A stretch of DNA of 64,000 bases from Methanoprimaticola sp047501175 (GTDB lineage Archaea; Thermoplasmatota; Thermoplasmata; Methanomassiliicoccales; Methanomethylophilaceae), in the NCBI RefSeq assembly GCF_047501175.1, contig NZ_JBEQWH010000007.1, positions 1 to 64,000 of the forward strand, read 5' to 3'. This document shows, one piece after another, positions 17,094-26,120 of this stretch. The first letter of the stretch is position 1, and each line of letters begins with the position of its first letter. Position numbers and translations under genes: made by a program. A model generated the notes under the pieces. The model did not search any database, was not told where the DNA came from, and saw only the letters and a list, made by a program, of their open reading frames with translations.

Positions 17094-18133
17094 GTCGGGA
17101 AACACTCATCTGCGGGGCGCCTGGGTGTTCCCGGGACCCCGTCATCCAGAGGATGCTTCCCGTCCTTCCCGTCGAATCCGCAGTAGAAGTCCACGGGATG
17201 ATCCTCGTACCAGTGTTCCGCGAGGACTTCGACGAGGTCCGCCTCCTGATCCATCATGTACGCGACCATCGACAGGACCATGAGGACGATGCAGAACAGC
17301 GCCGAGATGGCCATCAGGACCACCGACCCCCATCCTGGCTCCGCCGCGAACAGCACTATCCCGAGCCCTATGACCGCGGGAACGATCATCCTCGAGAACG
17401 TGCCGATGAGACCGTCGTACACACGGAATACCGATCCGGATTCTTTGACCCTGACGTCCAGCGTCCTGAATATCGACCATGGTAGCGTGAACACGAGTAT
17501 GTACATCACCGCTATCGTCACGGGCATGGCCACATCCGCCATACCATGACTGGACCCGAAGCCGACAGCGGCGAACATCCAGAGGAAGAGCATCGGTACC
17601 ATCGCAGGTATCAGTATATCGACCATGGATGTCCATCTGAGACTCTCCCTGTGCACAGCGCCGTTGATCCTGAGGTCCCTGGTGTCCAGGTCCGGAGGGA
17701 TGTTGAAGAGGAACGCTATCAGATGGTCGGCGAACGTCCTGTCACGGACGTTGCAATGCTCCACACAGTCCAATGCTCCCAGGAACAGCCTCCTCTGGAG
17801 CAATCCCGTGAGGTAGGAGATCCCGGTCGAGCCGAGGGTGACCATCACGGATATCGCACCTATCCTCCAGTCCCAGAGGCACAGCGCCACCGACACGACC
17901 GCGGGAATGACCATCCTGAACCACTTCCTCTCCGATACGAGGCACCAGACGGCCACCGCTACGAACGGGGCGCACAGTGCGGCGACGGAATCGTAGAACG
18001 CCACGTGATCCAACAGGAAAGGCAGAGCCAGCGTGATGACTGATGCCAGGACGAACGATGTGACGAACACCGTCATGGCCGACCTGTCCCCCAGCCTCAT
18101 GACCGTCGAGCCAGCGTTACGGATGGATGTCAT
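17084..18133 (-). CDS. Multi-pass membrane protein, unknown function
   Basis: 349 residues with about seven to eight hydrophobic helices in three groups (about 20-60, 70-110, 165-215 and 235-285), separated by a soluble loop around the cysteine-bearing ALDCVEHCNVRD segment and followed by a soluble charged tail. No transport or enzyme motif is evident. Its ATG overlaps the stop of the upstream 112-residue protein by 4 bases, so they form a translationally coupled pair of unknown role. One of five TAA stops in the window. Confidence 0.7.
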   Translation of the reverse strand: MTSIRNAGSTVMRLGDRSAMTVFVTSFVLASVITLALPFLLDHVAFYDSVAALCAPFVAVAVWCLVSERKWFRMVIPAVVSVALCLWDWRIGAISVMVTLGSTGISYLTGLLQRRLFLGALDCVEHCNVRDRTFADHLIAFLFNIPPDLDTRDLRINGAVHRESLRWTSMVDILIPAMVPMLFLWMFAAVGFGSSHGMADVAMPVTIAVMYILVFTLPWSIFRTLDVRVKESGSVFRVYDGLIGTFSRMIVPAVIGLGIVLFAAEPGWGSVVLMAISALFCIVLMVLSMVAYMMDQEADLVEVLAEHWYEDHPVDFYCGFDGKDGKHPLDDGVPGTPRRPADECFPTQK

Positions 18134-18468
18134 TCCGCATCAGTCCAGGCCTCTACGGTGACCGTCGCTTTGTCACCCTTGAATATTCCCAGGAATATCC
18201 CCATGCTGTGGAACTTCCCCGTGTCATATGGCCCCAGGGTGGCCTCGGTCACCCCCTCCATATGGCCTGCGGCGGACTGGTCTTCCCTGGCGACGGCGAC
18301 ATCGATGGGATGGTCCGAGGACACCTTGACGTGAAGCATGCGTTTAGGCTTCACCTCCAACGGTATCGTGATAACATTTCTATAGCAACCGTCGACCGTG
18401 ATATCGAACTCACCGATCCTCATGGTCTCCGGACCATAGACCTGCTCCCTCTTGACGAACAACGCCAT
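18130..18468 (-). CDS. Small beta-rich protein of unknown function
   Basis: 112 residues, no membrane segment. Alternating hydrophobic patterning (for example EFDITVDGCYRNVITIPLEV and MLHVKVSSDHPIDVAVARED) suggests a single beta-sandwich like small lipid- or surface-interacting domains. The 3' end overlaps the membrane protein start by ATGA. The 39 bases upstream separate it from cbf5 and contain TTATATATC, which could serve as its TATA box, so it need not belong to the ribosomal operon. Family not recognised. Confidence 0.65.
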   Translation of the reverse strand: MALFVKREQVYGPETMRIGEFDITVDGCYRNVITIPLEVKPKRMLHVKVSSDHPIDVAVAREDQSAAGHMEGVTEATLGPYDTGKFHSMGIFLGIFKGDKATVTVEAWTDAE

Positions 18469-18507
18469 CCCATCACCTTCGACCGGATACCGCTGTCAGA
18501 TTATATA

Positions 18508-19515
18508 TCAACTGACAAAGTCGGGTTCCCCGTCAGGAAGGTCGAGGTCCGACGAATACCTCCACATCCTGGGATAATGGCCCGGGTCCATGAGCACCCT
18601 AGTGGTGTTCACCGCGACACCGGACTTGGCGAGCATGAGCTTCTCGGATGACATACCCATCTTCCCGAGCCCTATGAGCTCGCCGCGAGCTGTCATCATG
18701 GCCACCAGCGCATTCTTCCTTATGCCGTCGTCCAACATGTGGACCCCTCTGACGGAAAGGTCCGCACCATGACAGATCGCATCTACGGCGGTCGCCTTGA
18801 CCACCACCTTGGGGAGAGGTTCTACCAGGGCCTCCATAGGCGTTATCATGTCCCTGAGGATCTCGCCGTGACCGTACTGCTGCCAGAAGACGTACGCATC
18901 CCTTATCTCCTGCAGGGTGTACGCGCGTGCCTCGGTCATCTTCCCGGAACGGGAACGGCGGAGCTCGGTCATGCTGGCACCGCATCCCAGGACGTCGCCC
19001 ACGTCCACACACAGCGTGCGCACATAAGTGCCAGCGTCGCAATGGACCCTGAAGAGCACGTCGCGACCGGAGACCTGCAGGACCTCCAGATCACGGATGG
19101 TACGGATACGGAGCTGTCTCTTGACGGCCGAACGCACCGGAGGAAGCTGATAGATCCGTCCGACGAAGCGGGAGAGGACCTCACGTATCCTCTCTTCGGG
19201 ACGGTCCGCATGCAGGCGCATCAGGCATATGTACTCCTTGTCGGAGGAGAGCACGATGTCCGTGAGGCGGACTGCCTTGCCCAATGTTATCGGAAGAACA
19301 CCGCTCACATACGGGTCCAATGTCCCGCCGTGCCCTGCCTTGTCCATCCCTAGCGCATCCCTGACCCATGCGGTCGCCTGATGGGAAGTGGGACCGGAAG
19401 GCTTGTCGAGGATGATTATGCCCCCTCCAAGCAACTCGCCGAGGGTACGGTCGGAAGGCCGTTTACCCCACTTATCGGGGATGGCATTCGCGTCCTTAAT
19501 GAGCATCCCAGGCAT
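18508..19515 (-). CDS. cbf5: H/ACA RNP tRNA/rRNA pseudouridine synthase Cbf5
   Basis: 335 residues. Catalytic subunit of archaeal H/ACA guide RNPs, also acting on tRNA U55. The catalytic aspartate lies in GHGGTLDPYVSGVLPI (about residue 66), preceded by ILDKPSGPTSHQ. The C-terminal part (about 250-335) is a PUA domain containing GADLSVRGVHML and RGELIGLGKM. The start at 19515 is preceded by GGAGGG and overlaps the cmk stop by 20 bases. It is the last gene of the long ribosomal operon. Confidence 0.94.
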   Translation of the reverse strand: MPGMLIKDANAIPDKWGKRPSDRTLGELLGGGIIILDKPSGPTSHQATAWVRDALGMDKAGHGGTLDPYVSGVLPITLGKAVRLTDIVLSSDKEYICLMRLHADRPEERIREVLSRFVGRIYQLPPVRSAVKRQLRIRTIRDLEVLQVSGRDVLFRVHCDAGTYVRTLCVDVGDVLGCGASMTELRRSRSGKMTEARAYTLQEIRDAYVFWQQYGHGEILRDMITPMEALVEPLPKVVVKATAVDAICHGADLSVRGVHMLDDGIRKNALVAMMTARGELIGLGKMGMSSEKLMLAKSGVAVNTTRVLMDPGHYPRMWRYSSDLDLPDGEPDFVS

Positions 19516-20035
19516 CCAGACCCTCCAGGATGGCAGCCAGCACCTGATCCGGATCCATATCGTCTGTGTTCAGAACGAGGTCGTACACGCTGAGGTCGTT
19601 GATGTCTATGTCATACCACTGCTTGTAGCGCTTCGCCTCGGAGCGTTGCCTGTCGATCGTAGCGGCCGTCGCTTCCTCGAGGGTCTCCCCCTCGCGGAGC
19701 CCGACCCTCTTCATACGGACCTCGGGACTCGCGTCTATGTGGATCTTGAATGCCTCGATGCCGTTCCTCGTCAGCATGTATGCGGAGAGGCGCGACTCCA
19801 GTATGAGGTCCGGATGCGTCCTCGCCATCTGAAGAATGCGATCATCGATCATGTTGTCGATCGAGGGATCCTGCTCGGCGATGGCGCCGAGCTGGGAAAG
19901 GGTAAGTTGTTTCTCGGCAGCAAGCTCACGGAATATCCGTCCGAAGACGACAGCCTCGAGACCGAGGACCTCGGACAGCTTGCTGCAGGCGGTCGTCTTC
20001 CCAGATCCTGGGGGACCGCTGATGGTTATTCTCAT
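19496..20035 (-). CDS. cmk: Cytidylate kinase, archaeal type
   Basis: 179 residues, the short archaeal form. It phosphorylates CMP and dCMP. P-loop ITISGPPGSGKTTACSKL (residues 3-20) starts the protein; DLILESRLSAYML and the lid region RQRSEAKRYKQWYDIDI follow. The start overlaps the stop of the membrane insertase gene by ATGA. Position between the secY region and cbf5 is common in archaea. Ends in TAA. Confidence 0.93.
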   Translation of the reverse strand: MRITISGPPGSGKTTACSKLSEVLGLEAVVFGRIFRELAAEKQLTLSQLGAIAEQDPSIDNMIDDRILQMARTHPDLILESRLSAYMLTRNGIEAFKIHIDASPEVRMKRVGLREGETLEEATAATIDRQRSEAKRYKQWYDIDINDLSVYDLVLNTDDMDPDQVLAAILEGLDAWDAH

Positions 20036-20763
20036 TCGATCTCAGCCCTCTTGACTTCGAGGTCCAGTCTCCTCAGGTCCCTCTTGAGGAAGAGGAATCT
20101 GATCAGCCTGTTCTCAATCTGTCCGATAGGCAGGCTCACCATGGTGTATATGATGATCCATGACGGGAAGAATCCCATTATCGTGGAATTCAGGTCGAAC
20201 CCGGGAGACCACGGGATGTCCGCGAGCGGAGGGTTCTCCGCCGTGAAGTACTGCCCCGTGACCCCGTTGAAGTCCCCCACCAGGAGGAAGTACCATACCC
20301 AGGCATACACCGGGAGCAGGACGATCATGGATATCGGCATGACCTTCATCTGCTGGGTGCTGGCCTCCATGGACATCGCCATGATTTGGGGCTGCATCTC
20401 CTGGAGCTTCTTCATCTTGAACAAGTTGTTCTCGATCCTTGCCTGACGGAACTCCTTGTTGAAGTCGCTCTGAATCTGCTGGTTCCTTGCCATCTTGATG
20501 GGATCGGTCATCAGACTCCTTATAACCGTACTGAAGGTGATCATGATCACTCCGGCGATTATCAGCGTCAGGACCGGGTACTTCCCGTCAAACGCGATGT
20601 ACTTGAAGACTATATCCAGAGCACTGCCGATCTGGGCCCTGAACATCATGACCACCATCATGACGACAAGTACTGCCATCATTCCGAACATCGTCTTGGA
20701 CGACATCGGCGGGGCCTGACTCTGGACCTGCTGCATGCTCTGAGGACTTCCTGGGTTGGGCAT
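20032..20763 (-). CDS. Oxa1/EMC3-like membrane protein insertase (DUF106)
   Basis: 243 residues. Archaeal member of the YidC/Oxa1/EMC3 superfamily that assists insertion of membrane proteins. Three hydrophobic segments (about 25-48, 60-80, 130-150) plus a further one near 185-205, with a charged cytosolic coiled coil (about 85-125, DPIKMARNQQIQSDFNKEFR) between them, match the family. I start at ATG 20763, with GGAG from the secY end as ribosome site; a GTG at 20772 is possible. Directly downstream of secY, which fits a joint role at the membrane. Confidence 0.88.
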   Translation of the reverse strand: MPNPGSPQSMQQVQSQAPPMSSKTMFGMMAVLVVMMVVMMFRAQIGSALDIVFKYIAFDGKYPVLTLIIAGVIMITFSTVIRSLMTDPIKMARNQQIQSDFNKEFRQARIENNLFKMKKLQEMQPQIMAMSMEASTQQMKVMPISMIVLLPVYAWVWYFLLVGDFNGVTGQYFTAENPPLADIPWSPGFDLNSTIMGFFPSWIIIYTMVSLPIGQIENRLIRFLFLKRDLRRLDLEVKRAEIE

Positions 20764-20768
20764 TTTCT

Positions 20769-22307
20769 TCACTCTCCGTTACCGAAGAATCCACGCATCA
20801 CAGGGTTCATCTCCATCATCTGTTCGCGACCGATGGCCTCGTACAGATGGATGATGATTCCCACGCACAGCAGCACTCCAGTACCGCTGGCATGTCCCGT
20901 GGTTCCGATCATGTCGGCGAACGCTGCCAGCGCTCCGACCATTGCTCCGGACATGATGGTGATGGTGGGGATGTACCTCTCCAGCACCCTCTTGAGGACA
21001 CGTGGGTCGCGCCTGAATCCCGGAATCTGCATTCCGCTGCGCTGGATCTGGTTCGCGACGGATTCCGGACCGAGATTCGTGGTCTCGACCCAGAACTTGG
21101 CGAACATGATCGATCCCATGACCATCACCGTGAAGTAGATGGCCATGTGCGCCAGATTCTGTATCGCGTTGTGTCCGTTCCCGTACATGGTCGGATCCAG
21201 GATGGGCATGAGCCACGAGTTCAGTCCCGTCGGGGCCGATACGTACCATGCCAATCCTCCGGCGGCTGCCGTCGATCCCTCTTCGAAGTATCCGATAGCT
21301 GCGTTTCCTCCGAGGAACGGGATCTGGCTCAGCGCGCCGTTGCTGTAGAGCAGCAGCGTGACCATGCTGACGATGGCGAGCAGCGAGGACATCAGGATGA
21401 CCGGGATGTTGCTTGCGTACATCAGCTTGATCGGGTAGCGACCCCTGGCTCCCCTGGCGTTGCCGTGGGACAGGGGCAGCTCGATACGTGACGATTCGAG
21501 ATAGGCGACCAGCATGAAGATCACGAACGTCCCGACCAATGCGATCACTGGGTTCGCATTGTTCAGGAACACCTGTTCGTAATATCCGCCGGCCCACTGC
21601 TCGGGAGTGGCGTTGAACACGTAGTACAACGCCATCGGGATGGTACCGGCTGGTGGATTGCTCAGGCTCGTCGCCTGAGACATGTCCACCGCATTCCAGT
21701 TCAGCGCTCCCGTGAACAGGGCTTGCGCTACACCGGCTGCGATGAACAGCGATATTCCACTGCCGATACCCCATTTGGACACCACCTCGTCCATCATGAA
21801 CAGGATATAGGATCCTGCGAACAGCTGGACGATCAGCAGTATCTTGGCCCCGGCCCCTCCGAGCAGTTCCTCCGCGCCCGAGGAGGGCACCAGGTATCCG
21901 AATACCTGGGGCACCGCCTCGAACAGGATCATTACTATTACGAGCAGCTTGAGGACGGACTGGTAGCAGGCCTTGTCCTCACGCTTAGTGAGATCGAGTT
22001 TGATGATCTTCGCACCGACGAACAGCTGCATTATGATGGATGCAGTGACGATCGGTCCGATGCCGAGTTGCAGTATAGAACCGGAAGCTCCTGCCATGAT
22101 GGTCCTATATTGAGCAAATATGTCCAAGGACTCGGACTGGTCCAAGCCGTACAGGTACACATTGGTCATTACGAAGTAAAGGACCAATATTACGATCACC
22201 CACATCATCTTGGTCCTGAAGTGCACATGGCCTTCAGGACGTTTGACGGAGGGAAGCCTGTCGCTCAAGGGCTTGACCTTGTACAACAGGCTCGGTGTTT
22301 CTTCCAT
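20769..22307 (-). CDS. secY: Preprotein translocase subunit SecY
   Basis: 512 residues, ten membrane helices as expected. Central channel of the Sec translocon. The N-terminal amphipathic part (LPSVKRPEGHVHFRTKMMW) is followed by helix 1, the plug region (MAGASGSILQLGIGPIVTASI) and the cytosolic loops used for ribosome binding (for example ESSRIELPLSHGNARGARGRYPIKL). It follows rpl15 after 26 bases, the classical end of the spc cluster. Confidence 0.96.
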   Translation of the reverse strand: MEETPSLLYKVKPLSDRLPSVKRPEGHVHFRTKMMWVIVILVLYFVMTNVYLYGLDQSESLDIFAQYRTIMAGASGSILQLGIGPIVTASIIMQLFVGAKIIKLDLTKREDKACYQSVLKLLVIVMILFEAVPQVFGYLVPSSGAEELLGGAGAKILLIVQLFAGSYILFMMDEVVSKWGIGSGISLFIAAGVAQALFTGALNWNAVDMSQATSLSNPPAGTIPMALYYVFNATPEQWAGGYYEQVFLNNANPVIALVGTFVIFMLVAYLESSRIELPLSHGNARGARGRYPIKLMYASNIPVILMSSLLAIVSMVTLLLYSNGALSQIPFLGGNAAIGYFEEGSTAAAGGLAWYVSAPTGLNSWLMPILDPTMYGNGHNAIQNLAHMAIYFTVMVMGSIMFAKFWVETTNLGPESVANQIQRSGMQIPGFRRDPRVLKRVLERYIPTITIMSGAMVGALAAFADMIGTTGHASGTGVLLCVGIIIHLYEAIGREQMMEMNPVMRGFFGNGE

Positions 22308-22333
22308 CCCTATCTACACTCCCGACAGTTGAC

Positions 22334-22771
22334 TCACTCTGCTACCGCTGCGTCGGCCACAGAGCCTCCGGCACCGGTAATCTTATCGCGTGCTTTCTCG
22401 GACGCCTCGGCGACCGTTACGTTGACAGCGAAATCGATGCTACCGTTGCCCAGAAGCTTGTCGATCCCGGCATCGGTGAGGTTGACGCAGTATGCGTCGC
22501 CCTCTTTCTTGGCGAAGCCCATGGAGACGAACCTCTCGATCTGCTCGGAGAGCTCGCCCACATTGATGGTGCGGTTGGCCTCGACCATGCACTGGGGCCT
22601 CTTGAAGCCGTGGCGGCCAAAGTGGTTCCTGTCGTACTTCAGCATACCGATCTTACCGGTCTTGCCGAGTCCGGCCTGTCCGTGACCTCCGATGATACCG
22701 GCACCGCGTCCGGATTTCTTACCGCGGCCGTGGGTCCTGTAACCCCTGAACTTCTTGGTTCTGCTAGGCAT
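22334..22771 (-). CDS. rpl15: Ribosomal protein uL15
   Basis: 145 residues. Large-subunit protein. The N-terminal glycine- and arginine-rich arm (GRGKKSGRGAGIIGGHGQAG) threads into 23S rRNA, and the globular C-terminal part carries VNVGELSEQI-like sequence. Part of the rpl3-to-secY operon, 10 bases after rpl30. The C-terminal tail is slightly extended and alanine-rich. Confidence 0.96.
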   Translation of the reverse strand: MPSRTKKFRGYRTHGRGKKSGRGAGIIGGHGQAGLGKTGKIGMLKYDRNHFGRHGFKRPQCMVEANRTINVGELSEQIERFVSMGFAKKEGDAYCVNLTDAGIDKLLGNGSIDFAVNVTVAEASEKARDKITGAGGSVADAAVAE

Positions 22772-22781
22772 TTCTCACACC

Positions 22782-23246
22782 TCAGAGCATCCTGTTGATG
22801 AGGTCGTTGATGTCCGCTCCCCTGTATCCCAGGGCACCGCCGTTCTGGTACGAGCGCTTGTTGCCCTCGTATCCCTTCACGGGCGGGTGGAGACGGAACA
22901 CGGGCTTTGCGCCCTCGACGTCCTTCATCCTGTAGTCGTTCTCGATGATGGCCTTGGCCATGTCCTCCACGGTGGCGAACTCGGACTTGTCCTTGAGGTA
23001 GTCGTCGGTGACCGCATCGTCGCCGGCGACGCGTCCGCGTGCGCGGATCATCGCGGCGAGGGTCTCCTGGTTGACCTCTCCCCAGGTGCAGTAGTCCTTG
23101 GCCTTCTGGAGCATCCCCTTGATGGAATCGGTCTCGGGGACGACCACGCAGTGGTTGACCCTGTTGATTCCGAGGAGTCCCATGGTGTGCTCGATGTCCC
23201 TGTTGACATCGGGGATACCACGTACACGGATAACAGCGTATGCCAT
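22782..23246 (-). CDS. rpl30: Ribosomal protein uL30
   Basis: 154 residues, the long archaeal/eukaryotic form. It opens with YAVIRVRGIPDVNRDIEHTM, the typical uL30 strand-helix start. The extra C-terminal half (FRLHPPVKGYEGNKRSYQNG) is the archaeal extension. Lies 2 bases after rps5 in the operon, so translation is probably coupled. Confidence 0.96.
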   Translation of the reverse strand: MAYAVIRVRGIPDVNRDIEHTMGLLGINRVNHCVVVPETDSIKGMLQKAKDYCTWGEVNQETLAAMIRARGRVAGDDAVTDDYLKDKSEFATVEDMAKAIIENDYRMKDVEGAKPVFRLHPPVKGYEGNKRSYQNGGALGYRGADINDLINRML

Positions 23247-23248
23247 CT

Positions 23249-23923
23249 TCAGTCCTCCTGCTGCTCGCTCTCGGCGTAGTTGACCCCGGTAGGTCCAGAG
23301 ACGATGTTCAGGGTGTTGGCCTGCTCGTCGGTGATCCTCATGCGGGAGGTCATCCTGAGTGCGTCGAAGGTCGCCATGGCGTAGTTGACCTTGGTCTTGG
23401 TGTTACCGCGGGCGAATCCCCAGGAGTCCTGCACACCGGCGAGGGTGAGCAGACTCTTGGCGACGTCTCCCACGGCGAGGGACACTCCCCTGGGTGCGGG
23501 CTTGAGGGTGACCGTAACGGAACCGGAAGTTCCGACGACCTCGAACGGAAGGCTGTGTGCCTGTCCGCATCCGCACTGCCAGGAGCCGCAGCCCCTCTTG
23601 ATCTCGATCATGTTCAGCTTGGCGTTGTCGATCGCCTTCTTGATGGAAGGTCCGACCTCTTTGCCCTTGGCCCTGCCGATTCCGATGAACCCGTCGCCGT
23701 TTCCGACGATACAGGTGACCGCGAACCTGACCCTCCTTCCGGAGTCGGTCATCCTCTGGACCATGTTGAGGTCGATGACCTCGTCCTTCAGGTCCGGGAG
23801 GAGGATGTCCACGATCTCGGGCTCGCGCAGGGGCAGCTTGGTGGCCAGGGCGTCGCTCATGGTGGTGATCTCACCGTTGAGGACCATCTGTCCCAGCCTA
23901 GTTTTGGGAACCCAGTCTGCCAT
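23249..23923 (-). CDS. rps5: Ribosomal protein uS5
   Basis: 224 residues. Small-subunit protein with the S5 RNA-binding domain (VTCIVGNGDGFIGIGRAKGKE, about 68-88) and the C-terminal S5 fold (VASL-type helix in GDVAKSLLTLAGVQDSWG). A cysteine cluster GCGSWQCGCG sits between them. Start at ATG 23923, one base after the rpl18 stop; the longer frame upstream is antigenic noise inside rpl18. Confidence 0.95.
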   Translation of the reverse strand: MADWVPKTRLGQMVLNGEITTMSDALATKLPLREPEIVDILLPDLKDEVIDLNMVQRMTDSGRRVRFAVTCIVGNGDGFIGIGRAKGKEVGPSIKKAIDNAKLNMIEIKRGCGSWQCGCGQAHSLPFEVVGTSGSVTVTLKPAPRGVSLAVGDVAKSLLTLAGVQDSWGFARGNTKTKVNYAMATFDALRMTSRMRITDEQANTLNIVSGPTGVNYAESEQQED

Positions 23924-23924
23924 T

Positions 23925-24425
23925 TTACTCAGCCTCCATCTTTTCTTTGAGACCGTTAACCTCGGCCTCGATCGCCTCATCGATGTGCTTTCCGAGGATC
24001 CTGTCCTCATCGGGAAGGACGTCCTCACCGTGGGGGACCTCCAGTCCTGCATCGCACATTCCGGCGACGGTGGCGAAGAGAACTCCGCCGTGCTGGACCT
24101 TCTGCATTCCGATATCGAGCACAGCGTACTCGATTCCGGCTGCGAGGGCCCTCTTCCCTGCGAGGTACCCGACGAGGTACGCCGCGGGGATCGAAGAGCA
24201 GGACCTGGTCCAGCCCATGCCGGCCAGCTCCCTGGTGCTCGCTGTCGAGAGGACCCTGTCACCCTCCATTCCGAACTCGGCGAACTGAATGGTGATGTTC
24301 TTGTTGGACCTCCTGACGATCGCCCTTGCCTCGTGGCTCGAGAGCAGCTTCTTGCGGGCGTAGTAGTTGGTGCGCTCCTCTCTCCTCCTGCGGAAGGCCA
24401 CGTTGTATCTAGGACCGTTTGCCAT
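23925..24425 (-). CDS. rpl18: Ribosomal protein uL18
   Basis: 166 residues. Binds 5S rRNA in the central protuberance. It opens with RYNVAFRRRREERTNYYARKK and contains KNITIQFAEFG and AGKRALAAGIEYAVLDIGM, the uL18 core. The start ATG overlaps the rpl19e stop by one base (TGATG). Ends in TAA, a minority stop here. The open frame that extends upstream to 24839 is the shadow of rpl19e. Confidence 0.95.
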   Translation of the reverse strand: MANGPRYNVAFRRRREERTNYYARKKLLSSHEARAIVRRSNKNITIQFAEFGMEGDRVLSTASTRELAGMGWTRSCSSIPAAYLVGYLAGKRALAAGIEYAVLDIGMQKVQHGGVLFATVAGMCDAGLEVPHGEDVLPDEDRILGKHIDEAIEAEVNGLKEKMEAE

Positions 24426-24886
24426 CAGTTCTCCTCCTCCTTGAGGTGACCCGCGGCGATCATGTGCTGCTTGAGGTGCCTGCGGGACTTGAATACTCCT
24501 CCCTTGGCCTTCCTGTAGTACAGCCTGTATACTGCGGGGGTGATCTCGCCGTCGGCCCTGAGAGCCTTCAGCTCGGCACGGATGGGCCTGATGGTCGCCA
24601 TCCAGCGCTCTTTGTCGCGGACGCGTGCATTGGCGGTTCCCTTCCTGGATCCGGGACCCTTCCTCTTTCCGCTGGCCTTCTGGCCGGCCGCGTACCTTAT
24701 CCTGGCCTTGGACGTGCCGTTCTTCGGCTTCGCCTTGATGAGACCGGATGCGATGGCGGTGCGGATGTCCGCGCGGGTGATGCAGTCCTCGACCTCGTCG
24801 AGGCGGTCGGGATTCATCCAGACCCTGTTCTGTCCGCACTTGAGGACCTCTGCTGCCATCCTTCTCTGGTTGCTAAGATCGGCCAT
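24425..24886 (-). CDS. rpl19e: Ribosomal protein eL19
   Basis: 153 residues. Archaeal/eukaryotic large-subunit protein, mostly a long basic helix: LSNQRRMAAEVLKCGQNRVW at the start and a lysine/arginine-rich centre with KGPGSRKGTANARV. I start at ATG 24886, 5 bases from the upstream stop; the GTG two codons earlier is weaker. Linked to rpl18 by a TGATG junction. Confidence 0.95.
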   Translation of the reverse strand: MADLSNQRRMAAEVLKCGQNRVWMNPDRLDEVEDCITRADIRTAIASGLIKAKPKNGTSKARIRYAAGQKASGKRKGPGSRKGTANARVRDKERWMATIRPIRAELKALRADGEITPAVYRLYYRKAKGGVFKSRRHLKQHMIAAGHLKEEEN

Positions 24887-24888
24887 AC

Positions 24889-25563
24889 TCACACCATCCT
24901 GTTGAGGACCCTGATTCCGAGCTCGTCGGCCCTGTCCTCGATGGCCATTCTCTTCTTGGTTCCGACGGTTCCGCCGATACGGACCGCCTGCTTCTTGGGA
25001 TCGATGGCCTCGAGACCGTCGACGTTGTAGACGAGGACCTCCTCGAATCCGGAGGGGTGAAGTCCCCTTACGTCAGCGGGTCCGCGGTATCCGACCTCGA
25101 CCATGGGGGGACGCCTCTTGAGGCCCCTCTTCATCTTCGAGTGGATTCCCTTGGGCTTCCTCCACATCTCTCCGAGCTTGGAGTATCTGAACCACTCCTG
25201 CCTCTTGAACGCGGGCCTCCTTCCGGAGATCATGGCCCTCTTCGCGAGTGCGTCTGCGGTCTCGTCGCTGAGCTCGGGCTTGAGCTTGACGACGTATGCT
25301 CCCTCGGCTGCCTCGACGACCTCGGTCTTCTCCTCGGTCTCGTCGGCCTTCGCCGCGGCATCCTCGGATCCCTCGAGGGCATCCTTCCAGACGCTGACTG
25401 TCTTGGGTCCGACTCCGGAACAGGTCTTGATGACGGTCTTGAGCCTCTCGTCATCATTGATGGCCTCCTTGAGCTCGGCCACATTGCTGATGCCGATACC
25501 GGCGAGCTCCTCGACGTTCTTCTCGTTGAGGCCCTTCAGATCGGTAAGATTCTTGACTGTCAT
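24889..25563 (-). CDS. rpl32e: Ribosomal protein eL32 with N-terminal helix-hairpin-helix extension
   Basis: 224 residues, nearly twice the minimal eL32. Residues 1-65 look like a helix-hairpin-helix DNA/RNA-binding module (LKGLNEKNVEELAGIGISNV and CSGVGPKTVSVWKDAL). An acidic linker rich in Glu and Ala (about 66-88) joins it to the eL32 core (about 105-224, RRPAFKRQEWFRYSKLGEMW). Similar extensions are known in haloarchaeal and some other euryarchaeal eL32 proteins. ATGA overlap with rpl6. Confidence 0.94.
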   Translation of the reverse strand: MTVKNLTDLKGLNEKNVEELAGIGISNVAELKEAINDDERLKTVIKTCSGVGPKTVSVWKDALEGSEDAAAKADETEEKTEVVEAAEGAYVVKLKPELSDETADALAKRAMISGRRPAFKRQEWFRYSKLGEMWRKPKGIHSKMKRGLKRRPPMVEVGYRGPADVRGLHPSGFEEVLVYNVDGLEAIDPKKQAVRIGGTVGTKKRMAIEDRADELGIRVLNRMV

Positions 25564-26111
25564 TCTTTCACCTTGTGGGACTTCTGGACGATGTAGATTC
25601 CGTCCTGGAACGTTCTCTTGTCGAAGCCCAGCCTGGACGTCGCCCTTTCGAGGTTGGCGGCGGTCTGGCCGCAAGCCTCGATGTCGATTCCGTCTACGGT
25701 AACATCCTGGCCGTTGACCTTGACGGTGCAACCCCTGACGATGTTGGCGTAGCGGGGGGCGTGGCCTCCCATGTAGTTGTTGATCTCGACGCGGTCTCCC
25801 TTCACTGTCACCTTCATGGGGAAGTGGGAGAAGACGATCTTGAGGTGGTAGGTGTATCCCTCGGTCACGCCGTGGATCATGTTCCTTACATGCGCGACAT
25901 AGGTACCGACCATAGCCTTGTCCTTGATCCTGGGATACTCGCAGCTTACGCTGACCTCTTCCCCGACCACGGCCACGTCGATTCCAGGGTGCGCGAAGTT
26001 TCTGCTAAGTTCTCCCTTGGGCCCTTTGACGGTCAGGACGCTTGCGTCCTGGGACACCGTCACGCCGCTGGGTATAGCGATAGTGCTTTCGATTTTCCCT
26101 GCGATTGTCAT
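25560..26111 (-). CDS. rpl6: Ribosomal protein uL6
   Basis: 183 residues. Two tandem uL6 domains: domain 1 includes VSQDASVLTVKGPKGELSRN and domain 2 includes VEINNYMGGHAPRYANIVRG and the conserved C-terminal region RTFQDGIYIVQKSHK. Located near the factor-binding site of the large subunit. 9 bases after rps8. Confidence 0.96.
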   Translation of the reverse strand: MTIAGKIESTIAIPSGVTVSQDASVLTVKGPKGELSRNFAHPGIDVAVVGEEVSVSCEYPRIKDKAMVGTYVAHVRNMIHGVTEGYTYHLKIVFSHFPMKVTVKGDRVEINNYMGGHAPRYANIVRGCTVKVNGQDVTVDGIDIEACGQTAANLERATSRLGFDKRTFQDGIYIVQKSHKVKE

Positions 26112-26120
26112 TCTTATTCC

